The notes beneath the pieces are model-generated. The model had not been told where the DNA came from and ran no database searches. It worked only from the letters and a program-made list of their open reading frames with translations. Positions 1 through 10,571 of a stretch of 49,280 bases of DNA are shown one piece after another; positions within the stretch are counted from its first letter, which is position 1; every line of letters starts with the position of its first letter. Position numbers and translations under genes: made by a program. Source of the stretch: Glomus cerebriforme (taxonomy: Eukaryota > Glomeromycota > Glomeromycetes > Glomerales > Glomeraceae); the NCBI GenBank assembly GCA_003550305.1, contig QKYT01000216.1, positions 86,730 to 136,009 on the forward strand, written 5' to 3'.

Positions 1-59
1 AGAGGTTGTGCTTATACAGGGGGTGACTATAGAGGGGGACGACTGTATAGGCAAAATAG

Positions 60-330
60 TCGCATATAACTTCATAATATAATTATATTATGAAATTACA
101 TGCAACTTAGATTAGATTATGAAGATAACTTCATAGTCTACTGGTAATTTTATAATATAATGATAACTTCATAGTCTATTAGTAACTTCATAATATAAAA
201 ATAACTTCATAATATAATGGTAATATCATAATCTGTTTCAACTGTTTCCTATATAATATGATGATAACTTCATAGTCTAATGGTAACTGGTAGTATTTTA
301 ATTTAATGGTAATATCATGATCTAATAATG
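60..330. repeat. Degenerate minisatellite, roughly 35-40 bp unit
   Basis: Variants of a unit built on GATAACTTCATAGTCTA followed by TGGTAA and an AT-rich spacer (ATAATATAAT) recur about six times, for example near 133, 168, 203 and 264. Copies have diverged by substitutions and small indels. Nothing coding was seen. It may be part of a transposon end, but no partner copy is recognised in the window. Confidence 0.55.
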
Positions 331-519
331 ACTGCTTTTTTCTTATTCCTAATCAATTTACATAATAAAATCTATATTGTTAGTTTTGGCTTTCCAGTCA
401 TTTTCTTTGAATACCTGGTTCTATAATAAGGGTGTCAGCCCTCTATACTAATTTGAATACTAATTCTATATTAAGAATTTGCGCCTAATTAGTTGCCTTT
501 CTAGATGCCAAAATAGTGT

Positions 520-745
520 AAAAAAAGGTGACAGGTGGCATAGTAAATTTGATGTAAATCAATATCTAAATTTGGCTAGCACTATGGTATATTTTCTAGC
601 TAATCTTTAGAACATGCACATGATCTGAAGAATCCAAGTTGGCACCATGATAGTGATTTGGAAGTATCCTGGAGCTGTCATGGAATTGGCAGAGAACCTA
701 AGTATTTGCCAGTTTTAGGCTAGTTTGGATGCCAAAATATTATGC
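520..745 (+). repeat. Dispersed repeat, copy 1 (inverted partner at 48040-48290)
   Basis: The block shares a series of short matches with the reverse complement of 48040-48290, in the same order: GTGA.AGGTG, AATTTGATGTAAAT, CTAAATTTGGCT.GCACTATGG, a CTAATCTTTAG-like piece and CCAA.TGGCACCATG. Divergence is high, so this is an old family. No open frame was seen. The family could be part of a long terminal repeat or a non-autonomous element; the sequence does not decide which. Confidence 0.6.
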
Positions 746-1139
746 CTAAAGTTCTGGCTGAAATTGTGAAATAATGCTGGTCAAATTTATACTGCACCTT
801 ACTGTATCAGTTACGTGATACTATTCTGGTGATGGAACACCCTTTTATAATTATGGGCTAGTAATAAAAACATTTCCAGAACATTCCTGAAATCTAATAT
901 ATATGTATTTATACTACATATTTTTTTGTATCTAAAGATCTGGCCAAAATTCTTAAGCTTTAAGTATATTTTCAAAATCTTCCTAATACTCTCAAGTTTC
1001 AGTCTAGTAATCAGTTGGTTAAAAAATTGAAGGTGCAATATGTATTATCTCAACCTGATCCATTTGATTACTAGAAATGCACCATTTCACAATTTAACTA
1101 TTACTTATTAGTTGCCAGTATATGTATGCCAATTTTATA

Positions 1140-1700
1140 TCCATGATTAGAGGTGCATTATGTTATCACCATATGATTTCTTATTTTGTGATGCAGTAAA
1201 TGATCATCAGGTGAAAAAGGTAAAAATGGTATTATCTATTAAATCTATTTAATTTAATTTATTTATTTTATATATTATATTTATTATATTTATTATATTT
1301 GTATTATTTATTTTATTTTCTTTACATTTATTTTTATATAAAAGTACTGAGTTTTAGACTTAGTTAGCTTAGAGTTTTTCTTAGTAATTTTGGATAGAGT
1401 TAGATAGTTTAGCTATTAACTCATTAATAAAGTTTAAAGTTAAATATACACTTTTACCTTTACATCTCTCTGTTACTTATGTGAATCGATTATATATTGA
1501 TTTATATTGTGAAATCATTGTGAACTTGTGTCAAACTGTGTGTTTGAACTTTTGTCGATTAATTTGATCTATATTTATTCTTATGTATAAACATATAAAA
1601 CATATACTTATTTTTGGATTCCCTATACATCTGAATAGATCACTTTAGGTTTTTCTTAGTTAGTTGTTTGTATTTACATATGACGCTGACAATTTGGTGC
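1140..1700 (+). repeat. Probable 5' LTR / leader region of the gypsy element
   Basis: This non-coding stretch lies directly upstream of the gag-like reading frames. It ends with GACGCTGACA followed by ATTTGGTGC, a position and style fitting an LTR end (CA) plus a short gap to a primer-binding site. No 3' LTR copy is present because the element is cut off near 5.7 kb, so LTR identity cannot be tested inside the window. The call is inference from position. Confidence 0.35.
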
Positions 1701-1742
1701 TTCTTATAAAGTCTCGATAATGTATATTACTTTGGATAATAT

Positions 1743-2941
1743 ATGCTATTTTATTATTGTGATGATTCAGATGAAGTAAATAACTATAAGAATAAACATT
1801 TGGAAGAAATACCTGATATAGAATCTAAAAGTTACTGTCAAATTTGTCATCCTTCTACTCAAGTTACTGATTTAACCATAACATTTTTACAATTTTGGAA
1901 TTGGATATCTTATTACCATTGTGCTAAACTTTGTACTGGCTATACTTTCTTTACATTTAATATAGTTTTACAAATCTATCAGACTGCAACTCTTAAACAG
2001 TTATCTAAGGCAATTATTTTTTTATTGCGAAGCATTGGATATAAAGAAATCACAATACCCATTTTGAAACTTTGTTTTTATACACATTGTTTATTATTTG
2101 CTACCAATAGATTTGAGCATTCACCTACTGAAGAATTATTGGAAACTATACAAAATCTCTTTCAACAAGCTACCAATCTCTCTGTATCTACTCCAAATAA
2201 AGTAAACATGTCTTTTAATGAGGATTAATTTAAAAATTTAATGGTACAGATGACTAGAAGTTTTGAGCAATCTACTAGAAGCATTTTGGATACCTTTAAA
2301 AGTATTGGTGAAGATGACGTAGAATATAGTTTCAGCAGTTATTCCACAAAAAAGAAAAATGCTTCTATTTCAAAAGAATATAACTTTGTTAAAGTTGAAC
2401 CTTTTTATGGAACTGATGATGAGGATCCAGCCCAGTGAATTTAACAATTCATGGCCTAGCTCAAGCCAATAATTAGAGTAAAAATAAATATATTCCTATT
2501 GCAGGAGGTTACTTAAAGGATTCTGCTTTTGATTGGTACATGGAAAATAAAGATTCATTTGAGAATTGGAAAAATCCTGATAATATTGATAAAAGTTTTA
2601 TTAACCTCTTTCTTGAAAATTTCTCAACTCCTGATCAAAAAAATAAATGGTTTTATAAATTTAATACTATTTAACAAAAATCTCATGAAAAGGTTGATAC
2701 ATATACCCATTATTTTAGGAATTTGTTGATAAAATTTGATCCTGATGTCAAGTTATCAGAGGAATATCAAATTCACATTTATATCAATGGGTTATGTAAA
2801 GGTTTAGCTAAAGCTGTTGTTATGAAAGATTCTGATAGTATGAAAGATGTTATCGATGCTGCTAGAAGAGCTGAAACTGGTGACTATTATAGTGGTAAGG
2901 ATCGAGATGTTGAATTGGAAAAATTAACTGAACAAATATGA
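1743..2941 (+). pseudogene. gypsy gag region
   Basis: Several overlapping open pieces cover a gag-like product. The N-terminal piece (1743-2228) is Cys-rich and not securely assigned. The 2241-2438 piece is polar and acidic. The 2500-2940 part resembles the retrotransposon gag (capsid) domain, with a W-rich start around 2520 (AFDWYMENK in the right frame) and a helical end around AVVMKDSDSMKDVIDAARRA. The TGA at 2939 is followed by sequence that continues the same frame, as expected if it replaced CGA. Frames shift more than once, so no intact gag remains. Confidence 0.7.
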
Positions 2942-3059
2942 AAGTTATCCTTAAATTATGCACAGTTAACTTCTGCATTAATTGCTTCAGTTGATTTAAA
3001 TAATAAATCTTCTACACCAGTTGTACAAAGCCAAAGAATTACCAGCTATCGCCTTTCTT

Positions 3060-3160
3060 ATTTACAAAAGAAAAAAGGAATGTGTTATAGACGTGGTGAA
3101 AAAGACTACTTCGCAAAGGAATGTTTAGCTGAAACCCCTTTACGAGTTTTCCAAAATACA
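3060..3160 (+). pseudogene. gag zinc knuckle, mutated
   Basis: The reading frame contains CYRRGEKDYFAKEC. A retroviral-type CCHC knuckle has the pattern C-x2-C-x4-H-x4-C. Here the first and last Cys remain, but the second Cys reads Arg and the His reads Tyr, so zinc binding should be lost. The Tyr is a single C-to-T change from His. The preceding residues (LQKKKGMCYRRG) match the usual basic lead-in. Confidence 0.75.
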
Positions 3161-3599
3161 AATCAAAATATTAATTATATTCATGTTGAAGATTTAGAAC
3201 AACCTGTAGAATAGGAAGTTTATGTAGTTGGTACTAAGAGTAGACCAAAGACTACAACTACTCTTTCTGAACGAACTTAAACTGCGTAAAGTGAATCATA
3301 AAAGGAACATTTCCTTAGCAAAATACAAATAAAAATATAGATGTTTCCATGAAAAATGCTACTTCACCTAAACCAAAGACCAAAAAGGAACCCTCTGTTA
3401 TTGAACAACTACTTTTTTATAACATTGCTAATGATATTTTAATACAAAAGGCTAATGTAACTTTAGGACAAATGTTATAGTTACCCAAACAATGTAAAAA
3501 TTTTGCTAAGATTATTTGACAACTAGCAATTCAATTAACTGAAACCAATTATATTGACTTTTCTAATTATACTCAACCCCAAAATTCACCTTCAGCTGC

Positions 3600-3960
3600 A
3601 AAATGTTATATCAGAATTAAAAATAATTCTTTAATTGCTATATTGGATAGTGATGCTGCAGTAAGTATTATTACAAAGAAATTGCTTAATAAGTTAGGAT
3701 TGAAAGTTCAAGCACTTTCACAAGCAATGGTTGTAACTGCTAATAGACAATGCTCTCATGCAATTGAAAAAGTAACTGACTTAGGAATTGCAATTAGTTC
3801 TATATTAATTCTTACAACTATGTAAGTTATTGACTCTACAGATGAAACTCTTCTTCTTGAAATGGATTGGTTTAAAAGATCTCAAGCTACATTGAATTTT
3901 GCCCAAAATATTTTAACCTTACATTATAAAGGTAATACCATTGAAGTTCCAATTTTAAGG
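3600..3960 (+). pseudogene. gypsy aspartic protease domain, active site altered
   Basis: The frame after 3600 gives KCYIRIKNNSLIAILDSDAA, followed by VSIITKKLLNKLGLKV, the typical start of a retropepsin. The catalytic D-S/T-G-A motif reads DSDA: Gly is replaced by Asp, one G-to-A transition (GGT to GAT). The second half includes the LEMDWFKRSQATLNF segment (about 3861-3905), where the family has a conserved G/D-x-DWL-like strand. A TAA at 3823 interrupts the domain. Confidence 0.75.
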
Positions 3961-4415
3961 AATAATGTCCTAAAGGTAGAATTCATTTCTCAAGATATAA
4001 TCAATGAAGATGATGAGGAACTTTTGCATGAATTAGAATATAAAGAAGAAGTATTAGAAGAAATTAAAGCTTTTTATACTACTACTATAGAAGAATCTAG
4101 TATTGACTCTTCAGTCTTCAGGATATTTAGCTATATTAATTGATGAAGAAAATGACTATGATGAATGTTGAATTAGAAGAAATTCCTTCTTTTAATGAAA
4201 AACAAAAGTCCACTCAAAAGGATTATCAAATAGGAATTTTAATTTCTGAGCAGAAGAATGATCTTTTACAACTTTTGAAAACTAATGAGAATTTATTTGC
4301 TGGTAATCTCTCTGAATTACAACAAACTCACATAATTACTTATACCATTGATACTGAAGATACCAAACCTGTATGAAAAACTTTGTATCCTATGATACTA
4401 GAAAAGTAAGAATTT

Positions 4416-5660
4416 TTGAAAAAGGAACTTGACACCTTGTTGGAAAAAGAACTCATTTGTGAATCTTATAGTTCTTGGGCCAGTTTACCTTTAATTGTTT
4501 TCAAGAAAGGATTTAAAAAGTGGAGATTTTGTATAGACTATTGTCCCTTGAATCAAGTTACCAAAAAGGATGCTTACCCTTTACCACGTATTGATAAAAT
4601 GCTCAATTTATTTGAAGGTGCTAAGTGGTTTCTAGTCTTAATTTATTTTCTGGATATTGGCAAGTTGTTTTAAGTGAAGAAGATAAAGAAAAAATAGCTT
4701 TTGTCATCAAATAGGATTTTTATGAATTTAATGTCATGCCCTTTGACCTTTGTAATGCTTCTACTACTTTTTAATGTTTAATAAATAAAATTCTTAGGAA
4801 TTTTATTGGCAAATTTGTAGTAGTTTATTTGAATGATGTTACAGTCTATTCCAAAACTTTTGAAGAACATATGGACTATTTAAAACAAATCTTTGAAGTG
4901 ATCAAGCAAGCAAATTTATGGTTAAATATTGAGAAATGTCATTTTTGTTTACGACAACTTGTATTTCTTGGACATGTAATAGGCCAGGATGGAATTGCCT
5001 CTGATACAAGTAAATTGGATGTTATTAAAAATTTCTCTCAACCAGAAAATGTATGTCAAGTACAAGGATTTTAGGCCTTTGTTCTTATTATAGAAAATTT
5101 ATTAAAGATTTCTCCAAAAAGGCTAAACCTCTCAACCAATTATTACAAAAGAATCAACCATTCCTCTAGAATGTCAAACAAGCATATGCATTTGAAACTT
5201 TGAAAAATTATTTAATCTCTGCTCCTGTTATTAAGTATCCTGACTTCACCAAACCATTTGTACTTTATACTGATGCTTCTGGAAAAGGATTAGTGCTGTA
5301 TTACAACAAAAGGATGAGCAAGAAATTGAACATGTTATTGCTTATGCCAGTAGAAGTCTTTCCAAAGCTGAGCAAAATTATGCCACTACTGAATTTGAAT
5401 GTTTAGCAATTATTTAGGCCATTGAATACTTTCATTATTATCTTAGTTCACAAGAATTTATACTTATTACTGATCACTTTGCTTTATAATGGTTATAAAA
5501 TAAAATACCATTAAAAGGAAAATACGCTAGATGGATTCTTTGTTTATAACCATACAATTTTAAAATCATTCATTGTGTTGGATGAAAATATAGTAATGCA
5601 GATATATTATCACATTTTAATGAGGAAACACAAGTTTTTATGGCAGTTTTTTAGGAATAT
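4416..5660 (+). pseudogene. gypsy reverse transcriptase and RNase H, inactive
   Basis: The N-terminal RT part reads KKWRFCIDYCPLNQVTKKDA then YPLPRID, classic RT motifs. The catalytic strand near 4829 reads VVYLNDVTVYSK, where Ty3/gypsy enzymes have Y-L-D-D; the first Asp is Asn (a G-to-A change), which should abolish polymerisation. The thumb (CHFCLRQLVFLGHVIG, about 4936-4985) follows. RNase H starts at FVLYTDASGKG (about 5250-5285) with its Asp present, and later short motifs YATTEFECLAI and LITDHFAL are visible between stops. Stops within RT/RNase H include TAG 4712, TAA 4772 and further TAG/TAA codons near 5415, 5488 and 5497. Confidence 0.85.
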
Positions 5661-5719
5661 GATGAGAATTTTGACCCTATTCATGAGCAAGCATGGGGTT
5701 ATATGAAGAAATAATTTGT

Positions 5720-6090
5720 ATAACTGAAGGGAAGCAAAATCAGCTAGACAAAAGCGTAGTTCAAAATATTATGCAATGTAAAAGTTCATGCAATGTAAGT
5801 AATGTAGATTTTTATTTTTTCGTTCTGTGCATGTGTTAACTGACATTATCGATATAGATGAACTTAAATATGCTCAAGAAAAAGTGAAAGTCTGATGAGA
5901 CATTCAGTTCCAATTATAAATATATCTATGGTATCGTTACAATAGTAAGAAAATGACTTTAGTGAAAGTTTCTGTTTTGCTTTTGCATTACTAATCTGTT
6001 TTATAATTTCTTAACCACGGACTGGTATTTCATACTATATAGTACTGAAGGTATCTACTGTATAAGTAAAACTGAGTATTGAATCTCACT
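5720..6090. other. Non-coding stretch between gypsy relic and coiled-coil gene
   Basis: AT-rich sequence without a supported gene. Gypsy similarity fades near 5.7 kb, and no 3' LTR, poly-A tract or target-site repeat marks the boundary. Confidence 0.5.
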
Positions 6091-8472
6091 AATGGAAGAT
6101 GCCATCAAAAATCCAGCTGAATTATGCAAGAATGTGAAGAGGATCTTAGAGATTATAGTAAAAGATAAAATATCAGCTAGTGATGAACCTGCAAATAAGA
6201 AGTGCCATGTAGAAGAGATAATCAAGAAAAAATAATTATATAGTTACTAGCCTAGACATCATGTATCACAGGTACATTTCCAAACATTTGTATTTATTTT
6301 TTGCATGTATTAATAAAAAATTTTTACTTGGTTAAACCTGTGAACAAAATTCACACGTTTTTTAAAAATTTGAAATAACTGGAATGTTTTTATTAATTTT
6401 GAATACTAATATTTTGATATTATACAGATATGCAATCTGAATAGATTTATTGAGGTAATGTATTACCGAGCTTAAGACTGAGCTCAAGGTCAAGAATTCT
6501 GAGATTCCCGAATTTAGAAAGAAGCTTGTTAAATTTAAAGTCAGAAATGTCGAGATTTATGAACTTAGAAAGAAGGTTGCTGATGTTGAGGTCAGAAATG
6601 CAGAGCTTATAAAGCAGATGACAGAAGAGAATAATAGATATGATGCTAGAATTGAGAATCCAGAGAAAAATAAGATGAATATTACTGATAGAGTTATTAA
6701 ATTGAAACAGAATTATTCACAAAATGATAATACTTTTAATGACAACGTATCTAAGTTCAATTCAGGTGCAGACCATATTTGCAAAGTAAATAAGGATAAG
6801 AAGATGGCACTTTTCTAGTTGAGGTAAGTAAGAAAAGTATTGGTGATAATATTAGATGACGCAATAATAAGGAGAAAAACCTTCAGTGTGAGACAGGTGT
6901 CCAGAATATTATTTTCAACCTGCTGAAACCCTTGGTATCCCCTTCACATATAAGTGAAACAATAGATATTGCTGATTCAAATTTATCATGTAACATAAAA
7001 TCTGTGAATCAAGTTCACAGGTTTTCTGAAAATTCTTCTTCTGATAACTTATCACTAATCATAAATGATGTGAATAGCCAGAATTTCTCAAATATTGTTA
7101 CTAAATTTGTACAAGATTTGTTAAAAGAGCTTCTTTCATCTGACAATCTACTTCTAAATTATGTAAAGTTTTCTTCTCCCAAAACTATAGTTTCTGGATC
7201 GATAAGTATTAAGAGACTTGCTAATTCATTCTGCTAGGCAAATTTTGCAAGAAATAAAATGATCTCAGCAAAGCAAACAGAGATTTCATTATAGTATTGT
7301 TATTCTGAAAAAATTTGAAGACAAGGTTTTGAAGCTTACGTCTGGAAATAAAAAACTTATAGATCAGATTACAAGAAAGCAGATTTATAATGAAATGAAA
7401 CCATATTTTACAGGCATTTTTGATGTATATTTACACAAGATAACAAGCAAAGCAAGAAAAATCAATAAGCTATTTGGTTATAAATATGATCCTGTAACTC
7501 TGCAAAAGATAAAAGGTATAGGCAGACATATGATTCAGTGGATCACTTATAATATATAGTGGGTGTCTTCACAAAATGCATGATTGAGATTAAGATTAAG
7601 ATTAGTGGTTAATTTGGCTTCACAAAAAATGTGATTGAGATTAATCTTAATCTCAAGCTAATCATGATTGAAATTTCATATGAACTTTCAATCTTACTCA
7701 TTAAGTAAGATTAGGAATGAAAAACTAAGTGAACCACTAGGCGGATCAAAATCACAAAGTTTAGTATGTTATCCTAAAAGGAAATTATGTATAAACGTGC
7801 ATAAGTATGCATATATTTATAATAGAAAAATTTTAATTGGATTTTTACTTATAAATGTATATGCAAGAAATGTATTGATATGCATTTTGTATTACCTTAA
7901 ACCAAAAAAGTAAAAAATTTTTATTTAATATTACACAAAATTTTAGCCTGAATTAATATTTGGCTAACATTAATGTAATCTTAATCTGATTTTTGTGAAA
8001 TGCTAATCTTAATCTCAAGCTGATCATAATCTTAATCCTAATCTAATCCCAATCATGCATTTTGTGAAGACACCTAGTATTTCAAGACTCACTAACCCTT
8101 AATTGAATACATCATAAAACAGGTCAAATCAAAGACAATGACTAGTTGTGTGAATGAAATCTCTGAAACCGTGGCTACTACTTCAGCTCACAACTCAGAT
8201 GATAATTTTAGCGACATATCATCAGATGTTACTGATTATTTTAAGTCAGATAATGAATCAATGAATCTGACTCCGATGATGAGTATGATCACGAACTTCA
8301 TGAAAGACTCACGCATGAAGAAATGGCTCGATTAGTGAAGCTGAAGGATAAAACACTAACTAAGCCTGCCTATGAAGAGGATGATTTCAATAAAATACTC
8401 TTAGAAGCTATCAAGGAAGAATTGGCATATTTTGATGACCCCGTACCTCAGTCAGTAACGCTAACTGCCTAG
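6091..8472 (+). pseudogene. Coiled-coil protein with acidic C-terminus, broken by MITE insertion
   Basis: A probable first exon (6091-6234) begins MEDAIKNPAELCKNVKRIL and ends in a basic stretch. From about 6470 a heptad-rich segment (ELRKKVADVEVRNAELIKQ) forms a coiled coil through about 6815. A Ser/Asn-rich linker follows (6930-7235), then a conserved helical block at 7329-7559 (SKARKINKLFGYKYDPVTLQ). This is cut at 7561 by a MITE and resumes after 8075 with RLTNP. The tail (8140-8470) is acidic (SDDEYDHELHERLTHEEMA then EEDDFNKILLEAIKEELAYF) but needs a frame change near 8275. I recognise the layout as a multi-copy fungal coiled-coil family of unknown function. Frameshifts, stops and the insertion make this copy non-functional. 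Confidence 0.7.
7561..8074. mobile_element. MITE with 25-bp perfect terminal inverted repeats
   Basis: The left end starts GGGTGTCTTCACAAAATGC and the right end is its reverse complement. Twenty-five bases match perfectly (7562-7586 against 8050-8074). Inside each end are further ATTAAGATT/AATCTTAAT blocks, and a second CTTCACAAAA..TGATTGAGATTAATC copy lies near 7620, giving a fold-back structure. TAGT occurs on both sides (7557-7560 and 8075-8078) and is the best target-duplication candidate. The GGG start and TA-rich short duplication would fit a PIF/Harbinger-type non-autonomous element, but that assignment is inference. An 81-codon open frame inside is not convincing as a gene. Confidence 0.85.
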
Positions 8473-9324
8473 AAGAATTATTGGGCGAAGGTTTTCTTTA
8501 AAAAATGCGAAAAATCATATACTGTATTTCTTTTTTTTTCGAATCTCGTGGGTGGCTTAGATATCATGCGTCATTGTCCACAAAATATGCTATACATAGT
8601 AATATGTCATCATATAATTAGCGGTAGATCCCGCTTCTATTGGTTGAAAGTGTGAAGAGTCTTCATGATTATCATATGACATAGCGTGTATTGTGGATAC
8701 GTCTCGAACTTTGCCTCAAGCTAGAATAGACGAAAAAATAATCATGTATAATAGTAGAATGGCATCATATACCCAGGGCTAGTCCTGCACCATGTAATTT
8801 ATCTTAGCTCAATGTATTGCAAATAAAAAACGTTTTTAGGGCACTAAGTGACCCAAGCAATGTAGTAAAATATTTTTCTCGTGGCAGTTGATAACAATCT
8901 TTTAGATCATATATACCAATTTTTTATTGTTCAGGAGTATATGTATACTAACACATGGTAATTTAGGAAATCTGGATCGGCAAATTAAAATTGCCAGCGA
9001 AGATCCAGGGACTTTTATTCTCAAACTTTCTCGCATATTCTCAAAATTATTACGTATATTATTGTAAAAGGACCCCTTGATGATCTTTACATATGGATAG
9101 CGTTAAATACTTTTATTGTTAAATTAAGGAGAGGTGGTTGATCAGATTTTCATGATGCAATCATATTAACGTAATTTTCTCCAAAAGCGTATAACAAAAT
9201 CGATCCTGCAAATTATATAAAAAGGTGATGTCTCTGTTAATGAGCCCTTTTATCCGCTTTGTGCAAGTAAAACAAAAAAATCAAGCAGAATAATCAAACT
9301 TACACCATCAATATTATCATTCAA
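8473..9324. other. Non-coding stretch
   Basis: No gene, clear repeat or RNA is supported here. Composition is more mixed than in the neighbouring relics. Short palindromic pieces occur (TAGCTAGAAT-like and CATATGACATAG/CTATGTCATATG-like words near 8600-8700), without a clean element boundary. Confidence 0.4.
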
Positions 9325-9660
9325 ATGAACAAGTATATTCCACAAAGTGATAACAAGGTATGTGCTCAGCTAGCTTCTTGAAACATGTCATCACGATATT
9401 AATCGATTTTACCACCTCTATAGATGTTCCAAAATAAACGGACATATTACTATCCTTGTTATATATCGGCATTTTGATCTTTGCCAAGAAAATCACTGAC
9501 CATAATCACGTGTATAATAGTCGCAGTGAAATTACTCACATGAATCTTGTGCCGAATTCTTAAAACTTTGCGCAGTATCGTCGTATCGCAGAAAAAATTA
9601 AGCAATAAATATCTTGTGTATGAGGCAGAATGGAATTATGTGAAAATGAATCGTGATGGT
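9325..9660 (+). pseudogene. Possible exons upstream of repeat copy A (weak)
   Basis: An ATG at 9325 opens MNKYIPQSDNK, followed directly by a GTATGT donor at 9358. Later, a frame from about 9524 reads RSEITHMNLVPNS, stop, NFAQYRRIAEKIKQ, stop, and a further segment ends at a GTAAGT donor at 9660. The stops are TAA/TAA/TGA at positions that would be Gln/Gln/Arg before a C-to-T change. The exon-like layout is suggestive, but no family is recognised. It could also be chance. Confidence 0.3.
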
Positions 9661-10030
9661 AAGTGTAAATTGATATTGTATTATTTTTTTTACCTCAGTT
9701 GCTAATACTTCCGTAATTATACTATAGGTTCAAAATTTCTTAGTTCTCTTTCGAGGAATAATGTTTTATATAGTCTGTGTGTTTGAGAGATATATAGATA
9801 GACAAAAATTCTGTAAATATGGGTGGGATTATTTATTTCGAAAATCTAGTGTGGTAAAGGCTGTGGGGTAATTAGCAATAGAAGTATAAACAAATTAGTT
9901 ATAGATATTTTTCTTAAAAAATGTAAGAGAGCAAAGAAATAACTTGATGCTGGGACTCGTATTAAATGTCCTAGGATCCGCGTACTCCCTCCCTCTTTGA
10001 TAGCATCATATATTTCTTTCGCTACCTTCA
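9660..10030 (+). repeat. Dispersed repeat block, copy A (inverted partner 44205-44590)
   Basis: This block matches the reverse complement of 44205-44590 along almost its whole length, with strings such as TTTTTTTTACCTCAGTTGCT, GACAAAAATTCTGTAAATAT, AAGAAATAACTTGATGCTGG and CCCTCTTTGATAGCATCATA. Both copies begin with a GTAAGT...ACCTCAG intron-like segment followed by TTGCTAAT. They therefore look like duplicated exon/intron sequence rather than a simple transposon. The core around 9930-10015 is open on both strands and nearly free of indels between copies. In each copy the block lies a few hundred bases upstream of a gene of the same family. Confidence 0.8.
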
Positions 10031-10137
10031 CTTTTTTTTACTGAAAAATTAATAAAGTTTCAAAGTTTAACATGTAAGAGTATACATAAGTATTGTAGAC
10101 ATTTAATTCACGGTATACTGGAAAACATCATGCAAAG

Positions 10138-10355
10138 TAATGCCTTAAGCACGCGTGCCAAAGGAAACCCCTGGAGAATGCTTCCAAACATCTGACACAG
10201 GAAGTAATGGCCGTATGCCAGTAGGTATACACAACGCAAACCTGGACATTAGCATGCAGGGTAATGCCTTGAACACGCATGCCCAAGGAAATTCCTGGAG
10301 ACTAGTGCCAAGCATCTAACGTAGGAAATAATGGCCATACGCTAGTAGGGATTGC
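10138..10355. repeat. Two-copy tandem repeat, 124-bp period
   Basis: TAATGCCTTAAGCACGC at 10138 recurs as TAATGCCTTGAACACGC at 10262. Both are followed by matching GCCAAAGGAAA/GCCCAAGGAAA, CCTGGAGA, CATCT.AC, AGGAA.TAATGGCC and GCYAGTAGG words. The copies differ mainly by transitions. It is GC-richer than its surroundings and lies between repeat copy A and the start of the family A gene. No function can be assigned. Confidence 0.8.
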
Positions 10356-10571
10356 GCGTGAAGAATATTGGCTTGTCCCAAATATTCCAAAAACTAAGAA
10401 CTACTACAATCTTTACGAAAACGATATATTTTTTGTTTAGATAATTCTAATGACTCACGCAGGTTAAGTCATATTACCCTGCAGATTGATCATCGCTAAG
10501 CCACTGCCTGTATATTACGCGAGATATCAATTTATCGTGTATGTTTTTGTATAATTAGCGCTCTTTTTAAG

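Larger units (their letters stand above)
1743..5700 (+). mobile_element. Decayed Ty3/gypsy-type retrotransposon, truncated after RNase H
   Basis: Gag-like and pol-like segments occur in the usual order: gag (about 1743-2940), a zinc knuckle near 3080-3125, aspartic protease (about 3600-3950), reverse transcriptase (about 4410-5060) and RNase H (about 5200-5640). Integrase and a 3' LTR are absent; recognisable pol ends near 5.7 kb, so the copy is 3'-truncated. Frameshifts (near 4145, 4640, 5070 and 5300) and many stops break it. Nearly all stops sit at codons where family alignment expects Gln, Arg or Trp (TAG/TAA for CAG/CAA, TGA for CGA), for example at 3278, 3287, 3299, 3478, 3517, 4712 and 4772. 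Key residues are damaged as well. The copy is dead. Confidence 0.9.

Noticed and set aside
7668..7913. 81-codon open frame inside the MITE
   Set aside because: It lies wholly within a non-autonomous element, has no recognised motif and mostly encodes hydrophobic residues from AT-rich DNA.
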